This document shows positions 38,315 through 45,733 of a DNA stretch of 64,000 nt, piece after piece. The stretch's first letter is position 1; each line of letters begins with the position of its first letter. Location: NCBI RefSeq assembly GCF_002813455.1, contig NZ_PHHE01000001.1, positions 3,957,001 to 4,021,000 of the forward strand, in the 5' to 3' direction. The translations under genes were made by a program, and so were the position numbers. The notes under the pieces were generated by a model that worked only from the letters and a program-made list of their open reading frames with translations, did not search any database and was not told the DNA's origin. The stretch comes from Pseudomonas baetica (GTDB taxonomy: Bacteria > Pseudomonadota > Gammaproteobacteria > Pseudomonadales > Pseudomonadaceae).

Positions 38315-38773
38315 ATGGCTTTTATATTGCTGGACGACAAATACTTTAGTATTGGGCCAATAGTGGACCCCGCTCCAAACGGTGCGCCTGCTGGTTCGAT
38401 TACGGTTTTTCACCCGAGCTGCGGTCCTTCCTCTGAACTTGAGATTGAAGCGCATCCCGTTGAGGATCCCCCTTTATTTCTCCAGGACCCTTTTAAATGT
38501 GAGCTTATGATGCGCCCGATTCTTGACGCTCAAGGTAAGCCTCTCTCGGGATCGAGCCATCCATGGAAAGTCTATGGGAGCGTTTCGTTAACTATCATTA
38601 AATCATCTTCAGCGAGTCCGGTTGCGTTTACGACGCCTGCATTTATATATGTTGATCTTTACGCGGCAAACGTTATTTATTATGGAACCTATCAGGCGAG
38701 ATTGTCCTATTTCAATGGCAATGGGCAGAACGTTGCTGCTACTAAAGTGAAGACTGTCTTTTTTGCGCGGTGA
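38315..38773 (+). CDS. Orphan protein, paralog B
   Basis: This 152-aa paralog of the 36816 product has the shared segments HPSCGPSSELEIEAHPVEDP, MMRPILDAQGKPL, SHPWKV and YQARLSYFNGNGQNVAATKV. ATG 38315 follows GACAGGAGAA; earlier in-frame starts lack a ribosome-binding site. All-beta patterning, no signal peptide, function unknown. Upstream DNA is also paralogous to that of 36816, so gene and promoter were duplicated together. Confidence 0.78.
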   Translation: MAFILLDDKYFSIGPIVDPAPNGAPAGSITVFHPSCGPSSELEIEAHPVEDPPLFLQDPFKCELMMRPILDAQGKPLSGSSHPWKVYGSVSLTIIKSSSASPVAFTTPAFIYVDLYAANVIYYGTYQARLSYFNGNGQNVAATKVKTVFFAR

Positions 38774-38930
38774 ATAAGCTGATGTATTTCTGATAATGCT
38801 GTATGTTTAATAAAAATCCTCCTTGAGTGGAAATTTGTCCCCGTAAAGCTACGGAGCGATTTGGCCGTACAATTTGAGCTCGAATTGGGCGATAACCTGT
38901 TTTATGTTTATTCTAAATAGTTCTCAAGGA

Positions 38931-38946
38931 CTGTCAGGTTTGACAG
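38931..38946. promoter_or_regulatory. CTGTCA-N4-TGACAG palindrome
   Basis: CTGTCAGGTTTGACAG lies 60 bp upstream of the small gene at 39007. Arms are perfect; the four central bases differ from the other sites. Confidence 0.6.
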
Positions 38947-39006
38947 TAGACGAAGTCCAGTAATTCTTGAAAGATCAAGCTTCACCCCGTAATGGAGCAC
39001 TTGGCG

Positions 39007-39129
39007 ATGAGCAACAGTGAAGAAAACTCGGACAGCCCAAAACCGAATCTCAAGGAAAATAACCCGATAGTTGCGAAAGTCAGGGCACCCAAGCCGCAGT
39101 CATCTCCTCCACCGAAGAAGGAGAAGTAA
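39007..39129 (+). CDS. Very small Lys/Pro/Ser-rich orphan protein (40 aa)
   Basis: MSNSEENSDSPKPNLKENNP is followed by IVAKVRAPKPQSSPPPKKEK. GGAG lies 9 bp before the ATG, a CTGTCA palindrome 60 bp upstream and a strong terminator 12 bp downstream, so the transcription unit looks genuine. Low complexity predicts disorder. I recognise no family. Confidence 0.55.
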   Translation: MSNSEENSDSPKPNLKENNPIVAKVRAPKPQSSPPPKKEK

Positions 39130-39140
39130 GCCCGCCGCTG

Positions 39141-39169
39141 AAGAACCCGCAGAAATGCGGGTTCTTTTT
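39141..39169 (+). terminator. Terminator after the 40-aa gene
   Basis: AAGAACCCGC and GCGGGTTCTT arms with an AGAAAT loop, then T-run. Confidence 0.88.
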
Positions 39170-39283
39170 GCAGCAGATTATTAATGTTTAGCGATCAGGC
39201 GGTGATGTTGAACCCCGCTGAGTCAGACTGTACGAAGGCGGATTTTCGTGGGACCCGTTCGCCCGCGTTGTTTATCCGTGCGA

Positions 39284-39649
39284 TCACTTCTCCTTTAACT
39301 CCACATGATCCAGCGCCTGATTCACTGCCAGTTCACCCAGCATTACCACCTGCGCAATGCCCAGCGCTGTCTTGCGGTGTGAGGTGTCGAGCATCGCGGC
39401 GAAGTTGTTGAGCATTTCGCTGGCTGAACCCAGGGTTTCACTGGCGTTGGCCAGCAGGGATTCGGTGTTGTACTTCGGGTTGGCGAGGTACATGGGTTCG
39501 GGTTTGTTGGTGCTGGCCATGATCTGGGCGGCGGGGGTGAGGTAGTGGTCCAGGGCGCGCTCGGCGGCGTCGTGGAGTTTTTTTGAGTTGAGGGATTCGT
39601 AGGGGGAGGCCGGGTCGGTGACCGGTGGGTGTGGCGTTGATTTAGTCAT
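39284..39649 (-). CDS. DUF6124/DUF3077-type Pseudomonas protein
   Basis: This 121-aa protein starts MTKSTPHPPVTDPASPYESL and contains KKLHDAAERALDHYL, PKYNTESLLANASETLGSAS and KTALGIAQVVMLGELAVNQA. These are hallmarks of a Pseudomonas-restricted family of unknown function, usually present in several copies per genome; I recall it as DUF6124 or DUF3077. No signal peptide; predicted helical. Its ribosome-binding site is weak and lies in a stable hairpin (next entry), hinting at post-transcriptional control. Confidence 0.75.
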   Translation of the reverse strand: MTKSTPHPPVTDPASPYESLNSKKLHDAAERALDHYLTPAAQIMASTNKPEPMYLANPKYNTESLLANASETLGSASEMLNNFAAMLDTSHRKTALGIAQVVMLGELAVNQALDHVELKEK

Positions 39650-39650
39650 T

Positions 39651-39740
39651 TGCTCGAAACCTGATTGGAGTGCCCCCGCTCTGGCTACTAATCAAAGTGG
39701 AGGCAACTGTACGCAGGTTAGTAGACCGGGGTTTCGAGCA
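39651..39740 (-). promoter_or_regulatory. Structured mRNA leader directly before the DUF6124-type gene
   Basis: Perfect 11-bp arms TGCTCGAAACC (39651-39661) and GGTTTCGAGCA (39730-39740) enclose a second stem CTACTAA (39685-39691) / TTAGTAG (39718-39724). On the transcript the closing stem ends one base before the start codon and includes the only AGG that could act as ribosome-binding site. The DNA further upstream, to about 39870, also contains hairpins (ATCACTG / CAGTGAT at 39853-39871). This suggests a translation-controlling leader; the signal is unknown. Confidence 0.55.
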
Positions 39741-40001
39741 AGCCGGCGCACCCGAAGGTGCCCTGCGCACAGCTACCATCAAGCGCAGGAATCGAAATCC
39801 CTGACTGACAGATGCATGTGCACCAAGCTTGAAACCACGGGCTACTAAACCCGATCACTGGAAATCAGTGATGCGAATCAAGTTACCGATGGCCCGCCAG
39901 GCGCACAAGCCGGCGGATTCTGGCGCAGTGGTAGGCAACGACGCAAGCTGTTGTAGGCATCCGGAAGTAACCGCCGACAGATCTAAACAACACCGTTTAA
40001 A

Positions 40002-40038
40002 TGTAGGAGCTGCCGAAGGCTTGGGCCGCTCCTACAGG
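40002..40038. repeat. REP of the TGTAGGAGCTGCCGAAGG type
   Basis: A self-complementary unit starting TGTAGGAGC and ending GCTCCTACA lies between the convergent or abutting ends at 40040. It is a different REP class from the GCGAGC type. Confidence 0.75.
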
Positions 40039-40048
40039 GGTGTCCGGG

Positions 40049-40717
40049 TTATTTGTCGTGATCGATGTCGAGTTTGCTGAAAGTCACCTGGCCACCTTCG
40101 CTGGTGTACCCGGTGTTGTCCTGCACATACACCCCGGCCTTGAAATACAGCGGTTTATTGCGCCAGGTCGCACTGATCTGGCTGTCCCACTGATAACCCG
40201 CCGCGCTGATGCCGAGCGCGCCACCGGGGCTCAAGTGGATGAGGTAGTTGAATTCGCGATCCAGTTTGATTCCGGTCGCCAGGGTAATGACGCGGCTTTC
40301 GTCGTCATCCGGGTGCATGCGCACTTTCATGACCAGGTTGCCGGTTTCGGTTTTGGTCTTGTATTGGTATTCGAGTTTGACCATCGGCTTCTGGCTTTCG
40401 TAAGCGTGGATCTGGCCGATGACGATTTTGCCGGAGCTGGGTACTTTGTTCACCGTCACGGTGGCGCGCAGTGAATTGTCGGCATCGGGGTAGTACCAGT
40501 TGCGCAGGGTGCCGTTGCTGAAGGTCTCGCGCAGTTCCGTGCGCGGGTAGATGGCGTTTTCGGTTTTCGACCCGGTCACCGGTGACCAGAAGAACAAGGT
40601 GCAGGTGTCGGAATGGAAGTACTGATCCTTGAAGCCGTTCACCAGTTTGGAGGTTTCGACGGTGTAGGGCGGGCTGCCAACGGGAACGCTGAGGTTCCAG
40701 GTTGCGAGATCGATCAT
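40049..40717 (-). CDS. Polysaccharide lyase family 7 (alginate lyase)
   Basis: This 222-aa PL7 jelly-roll enzyme cleaves alginate by beta-elimination. The three PL7 signatures are present: RTELRE, QIHAYE (the QIH type, linked to broader or polyG preference) and YFKAGVYVQ. ATG 40717 follows GGAAG. There is no N-terminal signal peptide; the protein starts directly with the catalytic domain, so it is cytoplasmic or exported by another route. It stands alone, without alginate-uptake or uronate genes beside it. Confidence 0.9.
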   Translation of the reverse strand: MIDLATWNLSVPVGSPPYTVETSKLVNGFKDQYFHSDTCTLFFWSPVTGSKTENAIYPRTELRETFSNGTLRNWYYPDADNSLRATVTVNKVPSSGKIVIGQIHAYESQKPMVKLEYQYKTKTETGNLVMKVRMHPDDDESRVITLATGIKLDREFNYLIHLSPGGALGISAAGYQWDSQISATWRNKPLYFKAGVYVQDNTGYTSEGGQVTFSKLDIDHDK

Positions 40718-41038
40718 GTCGGTTCTTCCACTCAAGTTTCACTGCACGCACGTGCCAGAAGCTCTAGCTCGCGCGTTTTGGGGCGGCCTTTATAAGCGTA
40801 GAGGGGAATTTTGTTAACGCCCGTTTGGCAGATGATTGACGTCAACATCCTGTCGAAATGCCATCTGTACCGGTTTCAGCGGGCTACAGCGGTGACCGTT
40901 AGTCGGCAAGTCGCGGCTTTGTTTAAATGATGGCCTGATGATAGCTACTGCTTTCGTCGATCCGCGACTAGAGTGATGGCTCAGTATGTGTACGGTTTTA
41001 GCCGGAAAACCGCCTGTAGTCCCGACAAGAGAAGCAGC

Positions 41039-43162
41039 ATGGAATGCGCGCAACCCCAGCCAGGTGAAGGCAACTCTGTCCTTTTGATCGTTGATGATTA
41101 CCCTGAAAACCTGATCAGCATGCGCGCGTTGTTGCAGCGTCAGGATTGGCACGTGCTGACCGCCGCCTCCGGATTCGAGGCGCTCAACATGTTGCTGGAA
41201 CACGACGTCGATCTGGTGTTGCTGGATGTGCAGATGCCGGGCATGGACGGTTTCGAGGTCGCGCGCCTGATGCGTGGCAGTCAGCGCACACGGCTCACGC
41301 CGATCATCTTCCTCACCGCCAACGAGCAATCCCAGGACGCGGTGATCAAGGGCTACGCCAGCGGCGCGGTGGATTACCTGTTCAAACCATTCGATCCGCA
41401 GATCCTCAAACCCAAAGTGCAGGCGTTGCTGGAACACCAGCGCAACCGCCGGGCCTTGCAGCAACTGACTCGCGATCTGGAGGTGGCGCGGGCATTTAAT
41501 GCCTCGGTGCTGGATAACGCCGCCGAGGGCATTCTGGTGTTGGGCGAGGACGGCTTGATCCGCTTTGCCAATCCGGCCATTTCACGGCTGCTCAATGCGC
41601 CGGTGAAGGAGTTGGAGGGTAAGGAGTTTCTCGATTACCTGCAGAAACCGCACATCCCGCTGTGGGCCGATTCCGAATTCAAAAGCAGCTATCTGCGTGG
41701 CGAAACCCTGCGTCTGCACGATGCCCTGTTGCGCACCGCCCCCGGCCAGCAGGTGCCGGTGGCGTTGTCCTGCGCACCGTTGCCTTCTGAGCAACAGGCG
41801 ATGGTGGTGACGGTGCTGGACATGTCGGTGGTGCGCCATCTGCATCAGCAGCTGGAGTTTCAGGCCGTTACCGACCCGCTGACCGGTTTGCTCAATCGTC
41901 GCGGTTTCTACCAGACCGTGGAAAACCTGCTGCTGCGCGGTGAACGCAACGACAGCAGTTGGGTGCTGCTGTATCTGGATCTCGACGGGTTCAAACGGGT
42001 CAACGATTCCCTCGGTCACGATGCCGGCGACCGTGTATTGCGCTGGGTGTCCGAGCAGTTGAAGGCGTGTCTGCGGCCGTTCGACATTCTTGCGCGCATG
42101 GGTGGCGATGAATTCACCGCGCTGCTGGATCTGGAGTTTCCCGAGCAAGCGGCGAAGATTGCCGAGAAGCTCATCGAGCGGGTGTCGATCTGTCAGCAAA
42201 TCGAAGGGCTGGATATCGCCCTAGGCGCGAGCATCGGCATTGCCACGTATCCGGATTGCGGTTCGAACCTCGACGGTTTGCTGCGTGCGTCGGACATTGC
42301 CATGTACGAAGCCAAGCGCGCCGGGCGTCAGCAGTATCGCTTCTACGATCATGAAATGAATGGTCGCGCCCGCTCGCGCCTGATGCTCGAAGAAAGCGTG
42401 CGCACGGCCATCGAAAACCTCGACTTCAACTTGGTGTATCAGCCGCAGGTGGCGATCGACACGGGGCAGATACGCGGGTTTGAAGCGTTGTTGCGCTGGC
42501 AGCATCCGAGCGTCGGCGATGTTCCACCGGGGCTGTTCCTGCCGTTGCTGGAAGAAGCGCGGTTGATCAGTCGGCTCGGTAGCTGGATCTATCATCGCGG
42601 GGCGGGGCAGCGCAAAGCCTGGGAAACCCTGTTTGCCGAAGACCTGGTGCTTGGCGTGAGCTTGAGCAACACCCAGTTCAGCCTGCCGAATCTAGTCACC
42701 GAGCTGCGTCAGGTCATGGAACGGCATGCTTTGCAGCCACGGCAACTGGAGGTCGAGGTCACCGAAGAAGCGTTGATGCAAAACCCCGACGAAACCCGCA
42801 AGCAGTTGCGTCTGTTGCGCAATCTCGGGGTGCGCGTGGCGCTGGATGACTTCGGTTCCGGGCCGTGTTCGCTGGCGCACTTGCGTGACCTGGAACTGGA
42901 TACGCTCAAGCTTGACCGCCATCTGATTGCGCGATTGCCGGACTCGGCGCGGGACGCTTCGCTGGTGAGCACAGTGATCAGTCTGTGCAAGCAATACGGG
43001 TTGCTGGTGATTGCCGAAGGCGTCGAAACCATCGAGCAATACCAATGGCTGCAAGCCCACGGCTGTGAGTACGTGCAGGGCTTCCTGGTGGCGCGGCCAT
43101 TGATCGCAGAGGACGCCGCCACCTTCGCCGAACCGTTCGACTGGAGCGCGCTGCCCGGTTGA
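41039..43162 (+). CDS. Response regulator-PAS-GGDEF-EAL protein
   Basis: This 707-aa cyclic-di-GMP signalling protein has a receiver domain (about 15-135; acidic pocket VDD, phosphoacceptor Asp in LVLLDVQMPGMDGF, Lys in YLFKPF), a PAS domain (about 150-265), a GGDEF domain with intact RMGGDEF and an EAL domain with GFEALLRW, EVTEEAL, DDFGSG, LKLD and EGVET. In the EAL domain the Asn of the usual vNlS motif appears replaced by Ser (GVSLSNTQF), which might reduce phosphodiesterase activity. ATG 41039 is preferred but 40976 is possible. No partner histidine kinase is adjacent. Confidence 0.92.
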   Translation: MECAQPQPGEGNSVLLIVDDYPENLISMRALLQRQDWHVLTAASGFEALNMLLEHDVDLVLLDVQMPGMDGFEVARLMRGSQRTRLTPIIFLTANEQSQDAVIKGYASGAVDYLFKPFDPQILKPKVQALLEHQRNRRALQQLTRDLEVARAFNASVLDNAAEGILVLGEDGLIRFANPAISRLLNAPVKELEGKEFLDYLQKPHIPLWADSEFKSSYLRGETLRLHDALLRTAPGQQVPVALSCAPLPSEQQAMVVTVLDMSVVRHLHQQLEFQAVTDPLTGLLNRRGFYQTVENLLLRGERNDSSWVLLYLDLDGFKRVNDSLGHDAGDRVLRWVSEQLKACLRPFDILARMGGDEFTALLDLEFPEQAAKIAEKLIERVSICQQIEGLDIALGASIGIATYPDCGSNLDGLLRASDIAMYEAKRAGRQQYRFYDHEMNGRARSRLMLEESVRTAIENLDFNLVYQPQVAIDTGQIRGFEALLRWQHPSVGDVPPGLFLPLLEEARLISRLGSWIYHRGAGQRKAWETLFAEDLVLGVSLSNTQFSLPNLVTELRQVMERHALQPRQLEVEVTEEALMQNPDETRKQLRLLRNLGVRVALDDFGSGPCSLAHLRDLELDTLKLDRHLIARLPDSARDASLVSTVISLCKQYGLLVIAEGVETIEQYQWLQAHGCEYVQGFLVARPLIAEDAATFAEPFDWSALPG

Positions 43163-43205
43163 ATTCGCTACACTGGTGCACCTTTTCGAACCGTGCTGCC
43201 CGTCC

Positions 43206-43697
43206 ATGACTGTGTTGAAGTACCTCCAGGCCTATCCCGCGCAATTGCAGGATCAGGTGCGCCAACTGATCGCCGACGGGCGTCTGGGTGAATACCTGGA
43301 TCAGCGGTATTCGGGCCGGCATGACGTGCAGAGCGACAAGGCGCTGTACAGCTACGCGCTGGATCTGAAGCAGGAATACCTGCGTAATGCGCCGGCCATC
43401 GACAAAGTGCTGTTCGACAACCGCCTCGACCTGACCCATCGCGCCCTCGGTCTGCACACCACGGTTTCGCGCGTGCAGGGCGGCAAGCTCAAGGCCAAGA
43501 AAGAGATTCGTATCGCCTCGCTGTTCAAGGAAGCTGCGCCGGACTTTCTGAAAATGATCGTGGTGCATGAACTGGCGCACTTCAAAGAGTCGGATCACAA
43601 CAAGGCGTTTTATAAATTGTGCGAGCACATGCTGCCGGGGTATCACCAGGTCGAGTTTGATCTGCGGGTGTACCTGACCTGGCGGGATTTGCAATGA
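43206..43697 (+). CDS. YgjP-like metal-dependent hydrolase
   Basis: This 163-aa protein carries the zinc-metallopeptidase-like motif VVHELAHFKESDHNKAF (HExxH plus a further His) near residue 120. This is the YgjP/UPF-type M48-like signature. Short length and absence of signal peptide or membrane helices point to a soluble cytoplasmic protein. The substrate is unknown. It lies 43 bp after the GGDEF-EAL gene and may be co-transcribed. Confidence 0.83.
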   Translation: MTVLKYLQAYPAQLQDQVRQLIADGRLGEYLDQRYSGRHDVQSDKALYSYALDLKQEYLRNAPAIDKVLFDNRLDLTHRALGLHTTVSRVQGGKLKAKKEIRIASLFKEAAPDFLKMIVVHELAHFKESDHNKAFYKLCEHMLPGYHQVEFDLRVYLTWRDLQ

Positions 43698-43703
43698 AGT
43701 TCC

Positions 43704-43760
43704 AGATCAAAAGATTGCACGCAGCTGTAGGAGCTGCCGAAGGCTGCGATCTTTTGATCG
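43704..43760. repeat. REP pair of the GATCAAAAGATCG / GTAGGAGCTGCCGAAGG type
   Basis: AGATCAAAAGATTGCA and TGCGATCTTTTGATCG form the outer arms around TGTAGGAGCTGCCGAAGG. It is the same class as the REP disrupted by IS copy 1. Confidence 0.8.
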
Positions 43761-43782
43761 TTAATCGATTCGGAGTGCATGC

Positions 43783-44079
43783 ATGGACGTAAGCAAGACC
43801 AAAAGCAGTTTCTACCGCCGCCTCTATGTGGCTTACCTGATCGACAGCGGCCTGGCGCCCAGCGTACCGGCATTGACCGAAGTCACCGGCATGCCCCGGC
43901 GCACGGCGCAGGACACGATCGCGGCGCTGGCGGATCTGGATATCGTCTGTGAATTCGAGCAGGAAGAGGGCGCGCGCAATCATGCCGGGCGTTATCGGAT
44001 TCGCGAGTGGGGGGCGATTGATCGCGGGTGGATCGAGCGCCATTTACGGCAGATAAAAGCGGTGCTGGAATATCCGTGA
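43783..44079 (+). CDS. Putative winged-helix DNA-binding protein
   Basis: This 98-aa basic protein has a helix-turn-helix-like segment (VPALTEVTGMPRRTAQDTIA) followed by a possible wing (DIVCEFEQEEGARNHAGRYR). The pattern resembles small winged-helix proteins of the HTH_43 type found in Pseudomonas. The target is unknown. It stands alone between REPs; the ATG is preceded by a weak GGAG. Confidence 0.68.
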   Translation: MDVSKTKSSFYRRLYVAYLIDSGLAPSVPALTEVTGMPRRTAQDTIAALADLDIVCEFEQEEGARNHAGRYRIREWGAIDRGWIERHLRQIKAVLEYP

Positions 44080-44101
44080 AAGGTGTTGGCCTGAGCTGAC
44101 G

Positions 44102-44170
44102 CCTTCGCGAGCAAGCCCGCTCCCACAGGGGAATGCATTCCAGATGTGGGAGCGGGCTTGCTCGCGAAAG
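44102..44170. repeat. REP pair (REPIN)
   Basis: Inverted GCGAGCAAGCCCGCTCCCAC-type copies with a 20-bp spacer lie between convergent genes. Confidence 0.85.
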
Positions 44171-44175
44171 GGCCC

Positions 44176-44628
44176 TTAAGAACGACGCATCCCGATATGC
44201 GGAATGTCATCCTCCAGATATTCCTCACCCGCCACGACAAACCCGTACTTGCCGTAATACCCCTGCAAATGCGCCTGCGCCGAGAGATAGATCGGCACCT
44301 GCGGCCAATGCTTCTCGGCCTGTTTCAGCGCTTGTTCCATCATCTCGTGGCCCAGTCCTTTGCCTCTGCCCTGCGGCGCGGTGATCACGCGCCCGATCAC
44401 CACGTCACCGCCCTGGGATTCCGGGTCGAGCAAACGCAGGTAGGCCATTAACTGGTCATCCTCCCAACCCATCAGGTGGTAGGTGTCGCCCTCCAGATCC
44501 TGGCCGTCGAGGTCTGGATACGCGCATTTCTGTTCGACCACGAACACTTCCGAGCGCAACTTCAAAAGGGCATACAACTGCTCTTTGCCCAAATCGCTGT
44601 GATGTTTGCAAACCCATTCGATTGTCAT
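44176..44628 (-). CDS. elaA: GNAT acetyltransferase ElaA
   Basis: This 150-aa GNAT-fold protein has the ElaA start (WVCKHHSDLGKEQLYALLKL, RSEVFVVEQ), the acetyl-CoA-binding loop IGRVITAPQGRGKGLGHEMM and the end GYYGKYGFVVAGEEYLEDDI. Length and motifs match E. coli ElaA (about 153 aa). The acetylated substrate is not known. The 255-bp gap upstream to 44884 shows no gene. Confidence 0.92.
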   Translation of the reverse strand: MTIEWVCKHHSDLGKEQLYALLKLRSEVFVVEQKCAYPDLDGQDLEGDTYHLMGWEDDQLMAYLRLLDPESQGGDVVIGRVITAPQGRGKGLGHEMMEQALKQAEKHWPQVPIYLSAQAHLQGYYGKYGFVVAGEEYLEDDIPHIGMRRS

Positions 44629-44883
44629 TTTTCGATTCCTTGAACGTGTCGCCCGATACTAAGCGCAGCGCCCGTAGATGTCTGTATGGCGTAAGAGTCT
44701 GTGACAAAGGTCAAATTGCCATCATTCCTTTCTCGCACCCGTGTCTTCTTTGTGTAATCTGCTGGAGAGCGCTGTGCACTGGCTGCAATGAGCTAATGTT
44801 AGGGCCTGGGTTTTGCCGGTAAGGGGCCTTGGGGTTTTGACTGAAAACACGCCGGGCGTGCCGCCCGCTAAGGATTTTCAAGC

Positions 44884-45621
44884 ATGCCACGACTGCATCG
44901 AGCCTTTGCTTTGATCGGATTGCTCTTGCTGGCCCAAACCGCTGCCGCCGAAAAGCTGCGGCTGGTGTTTGATATCTGGCCACCCTTTACCGACGACACG
45001 CTGGTCAACGGCGGTCTGGCCACCGACATCGTCAGCACCGCGCTGGCGCGTGCGGGCTATGCCAGCGGCTACGAGCAGGTGCCGTGGGCGCGGGCACTGC
45101 TGGGCGTCGGCGAGGGCCGTTACGACGTGCTGGTCAACGCCTGGTACAACGACGAGCGGACGAAGCTCGGGCAGTTTTCCGCTGAATATCTGGTCAACCG
45201 TATCCGTTTTCTTAAACGCAAAGACACCCCCCTCGAATACAACAACCTGCAACAACTGCACACCTATCCGATTGCCGTGGTGCGCGGTTACGCCTACTCG
45301 CCGCCATTCGAGGCCGATACGGCGTTGCAGAAAGTCCCTGTGCATAACTTCGCCATGGGCGTGCGCATGTTGGCGGCGGATCGGGTCAAGTTGACGCTGG
45401 AGGACGAGTATGTGGCGCGGTATTACCTGGCGCGCGAATCAGCCAAGGTGCGCAATGCCGTGGAGTTTTTGCCCAAGCCGTTGAGCGAGAACAGCCTGCA
45501 TATATTGGTGAGCCTGAAGAATCCGCAGCATGAGCAGATTGTCGCGGGGTTTGATCGGGCTATTGCGGCGATGAAGGCGGATGGCAGTTATGACCGGCTG
45601 CTGAGGCAGCATGGGATGTGA
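44884..45621 (+). CDS. Periplasmic solute-binding protein (SBP_bac_3 type)
   Basis: This 245-aa protein has a Sec signal peptide (about 1-22, FALIGLLLLAQTAAAEKL) and a two-lobe binding-protein fold (WPPFTDDTLVNGGLATDIVS, then GEGRYDVLVNAWYNDERTK). No ABC permease genes are nearby, so it may be an orphan sensor or act with a distant transporter. Relatives bind polar amino acids. Confidence 0.83.
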   Translation: MPRLHRAFALIGLLLLAQTAAAEKLRLVFDIWPPFTDDTLVNGGLATDIVSTALARAGYASGYEQVPWARALLGVGEGRYDVLVNAWYNDERTKLGQFSAEYLVNRIRFLKRKDTPLEYNNLQQLHTYPIAVVRGYAYSPPFEADTALQKVPVHNFAMGVRMLAADRVKLTLEDEYVARYYLARESAKVRNAVEFLPKPLSENSLHILVSLKNPQHEQIVAGFDRAIAAMKADGSYDRLLRQHGM

Positions 45622-45657
45622 GGGTTAATCCAAAATCTTCGGTGCGGCTGATGGCCC

Positions 45658-45727
45658 TTTCGCGAGCAAGCCCGCTCCCACATTTAAACCGCATTCCAAC
45701 TGTGGGAGCGGGCTTGCTCGCGAAGGC
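45658..45727. repeat. REP pair (REPIN)
   Basis: Inverted GCGAGCAAGCCCGCTCCCAC-type copies lie between convergent genes. Confidence 0.85.
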
Positions 45728-45733
45728 GTCCTT

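Noticed and set aside
32516..38946. Reading the CTGTCA-N4-TGACAG sites as LexA (SOS) boxes
   Set aside because: The CTGT-N8-ACAG frame fits, but the AT-alternating centre of LexA boxes is missing and the arms TGTCA/TGACA are more conserved than the CTG/CAG ends require. Kept only as an alternative.
43582..44043. Arg/Pro-rich minus-strand ORFs opposite the YgjP-like and winged-helix genes
   Set aside because: They run across a REP and have no family or start signal; typical high-GC shadows.
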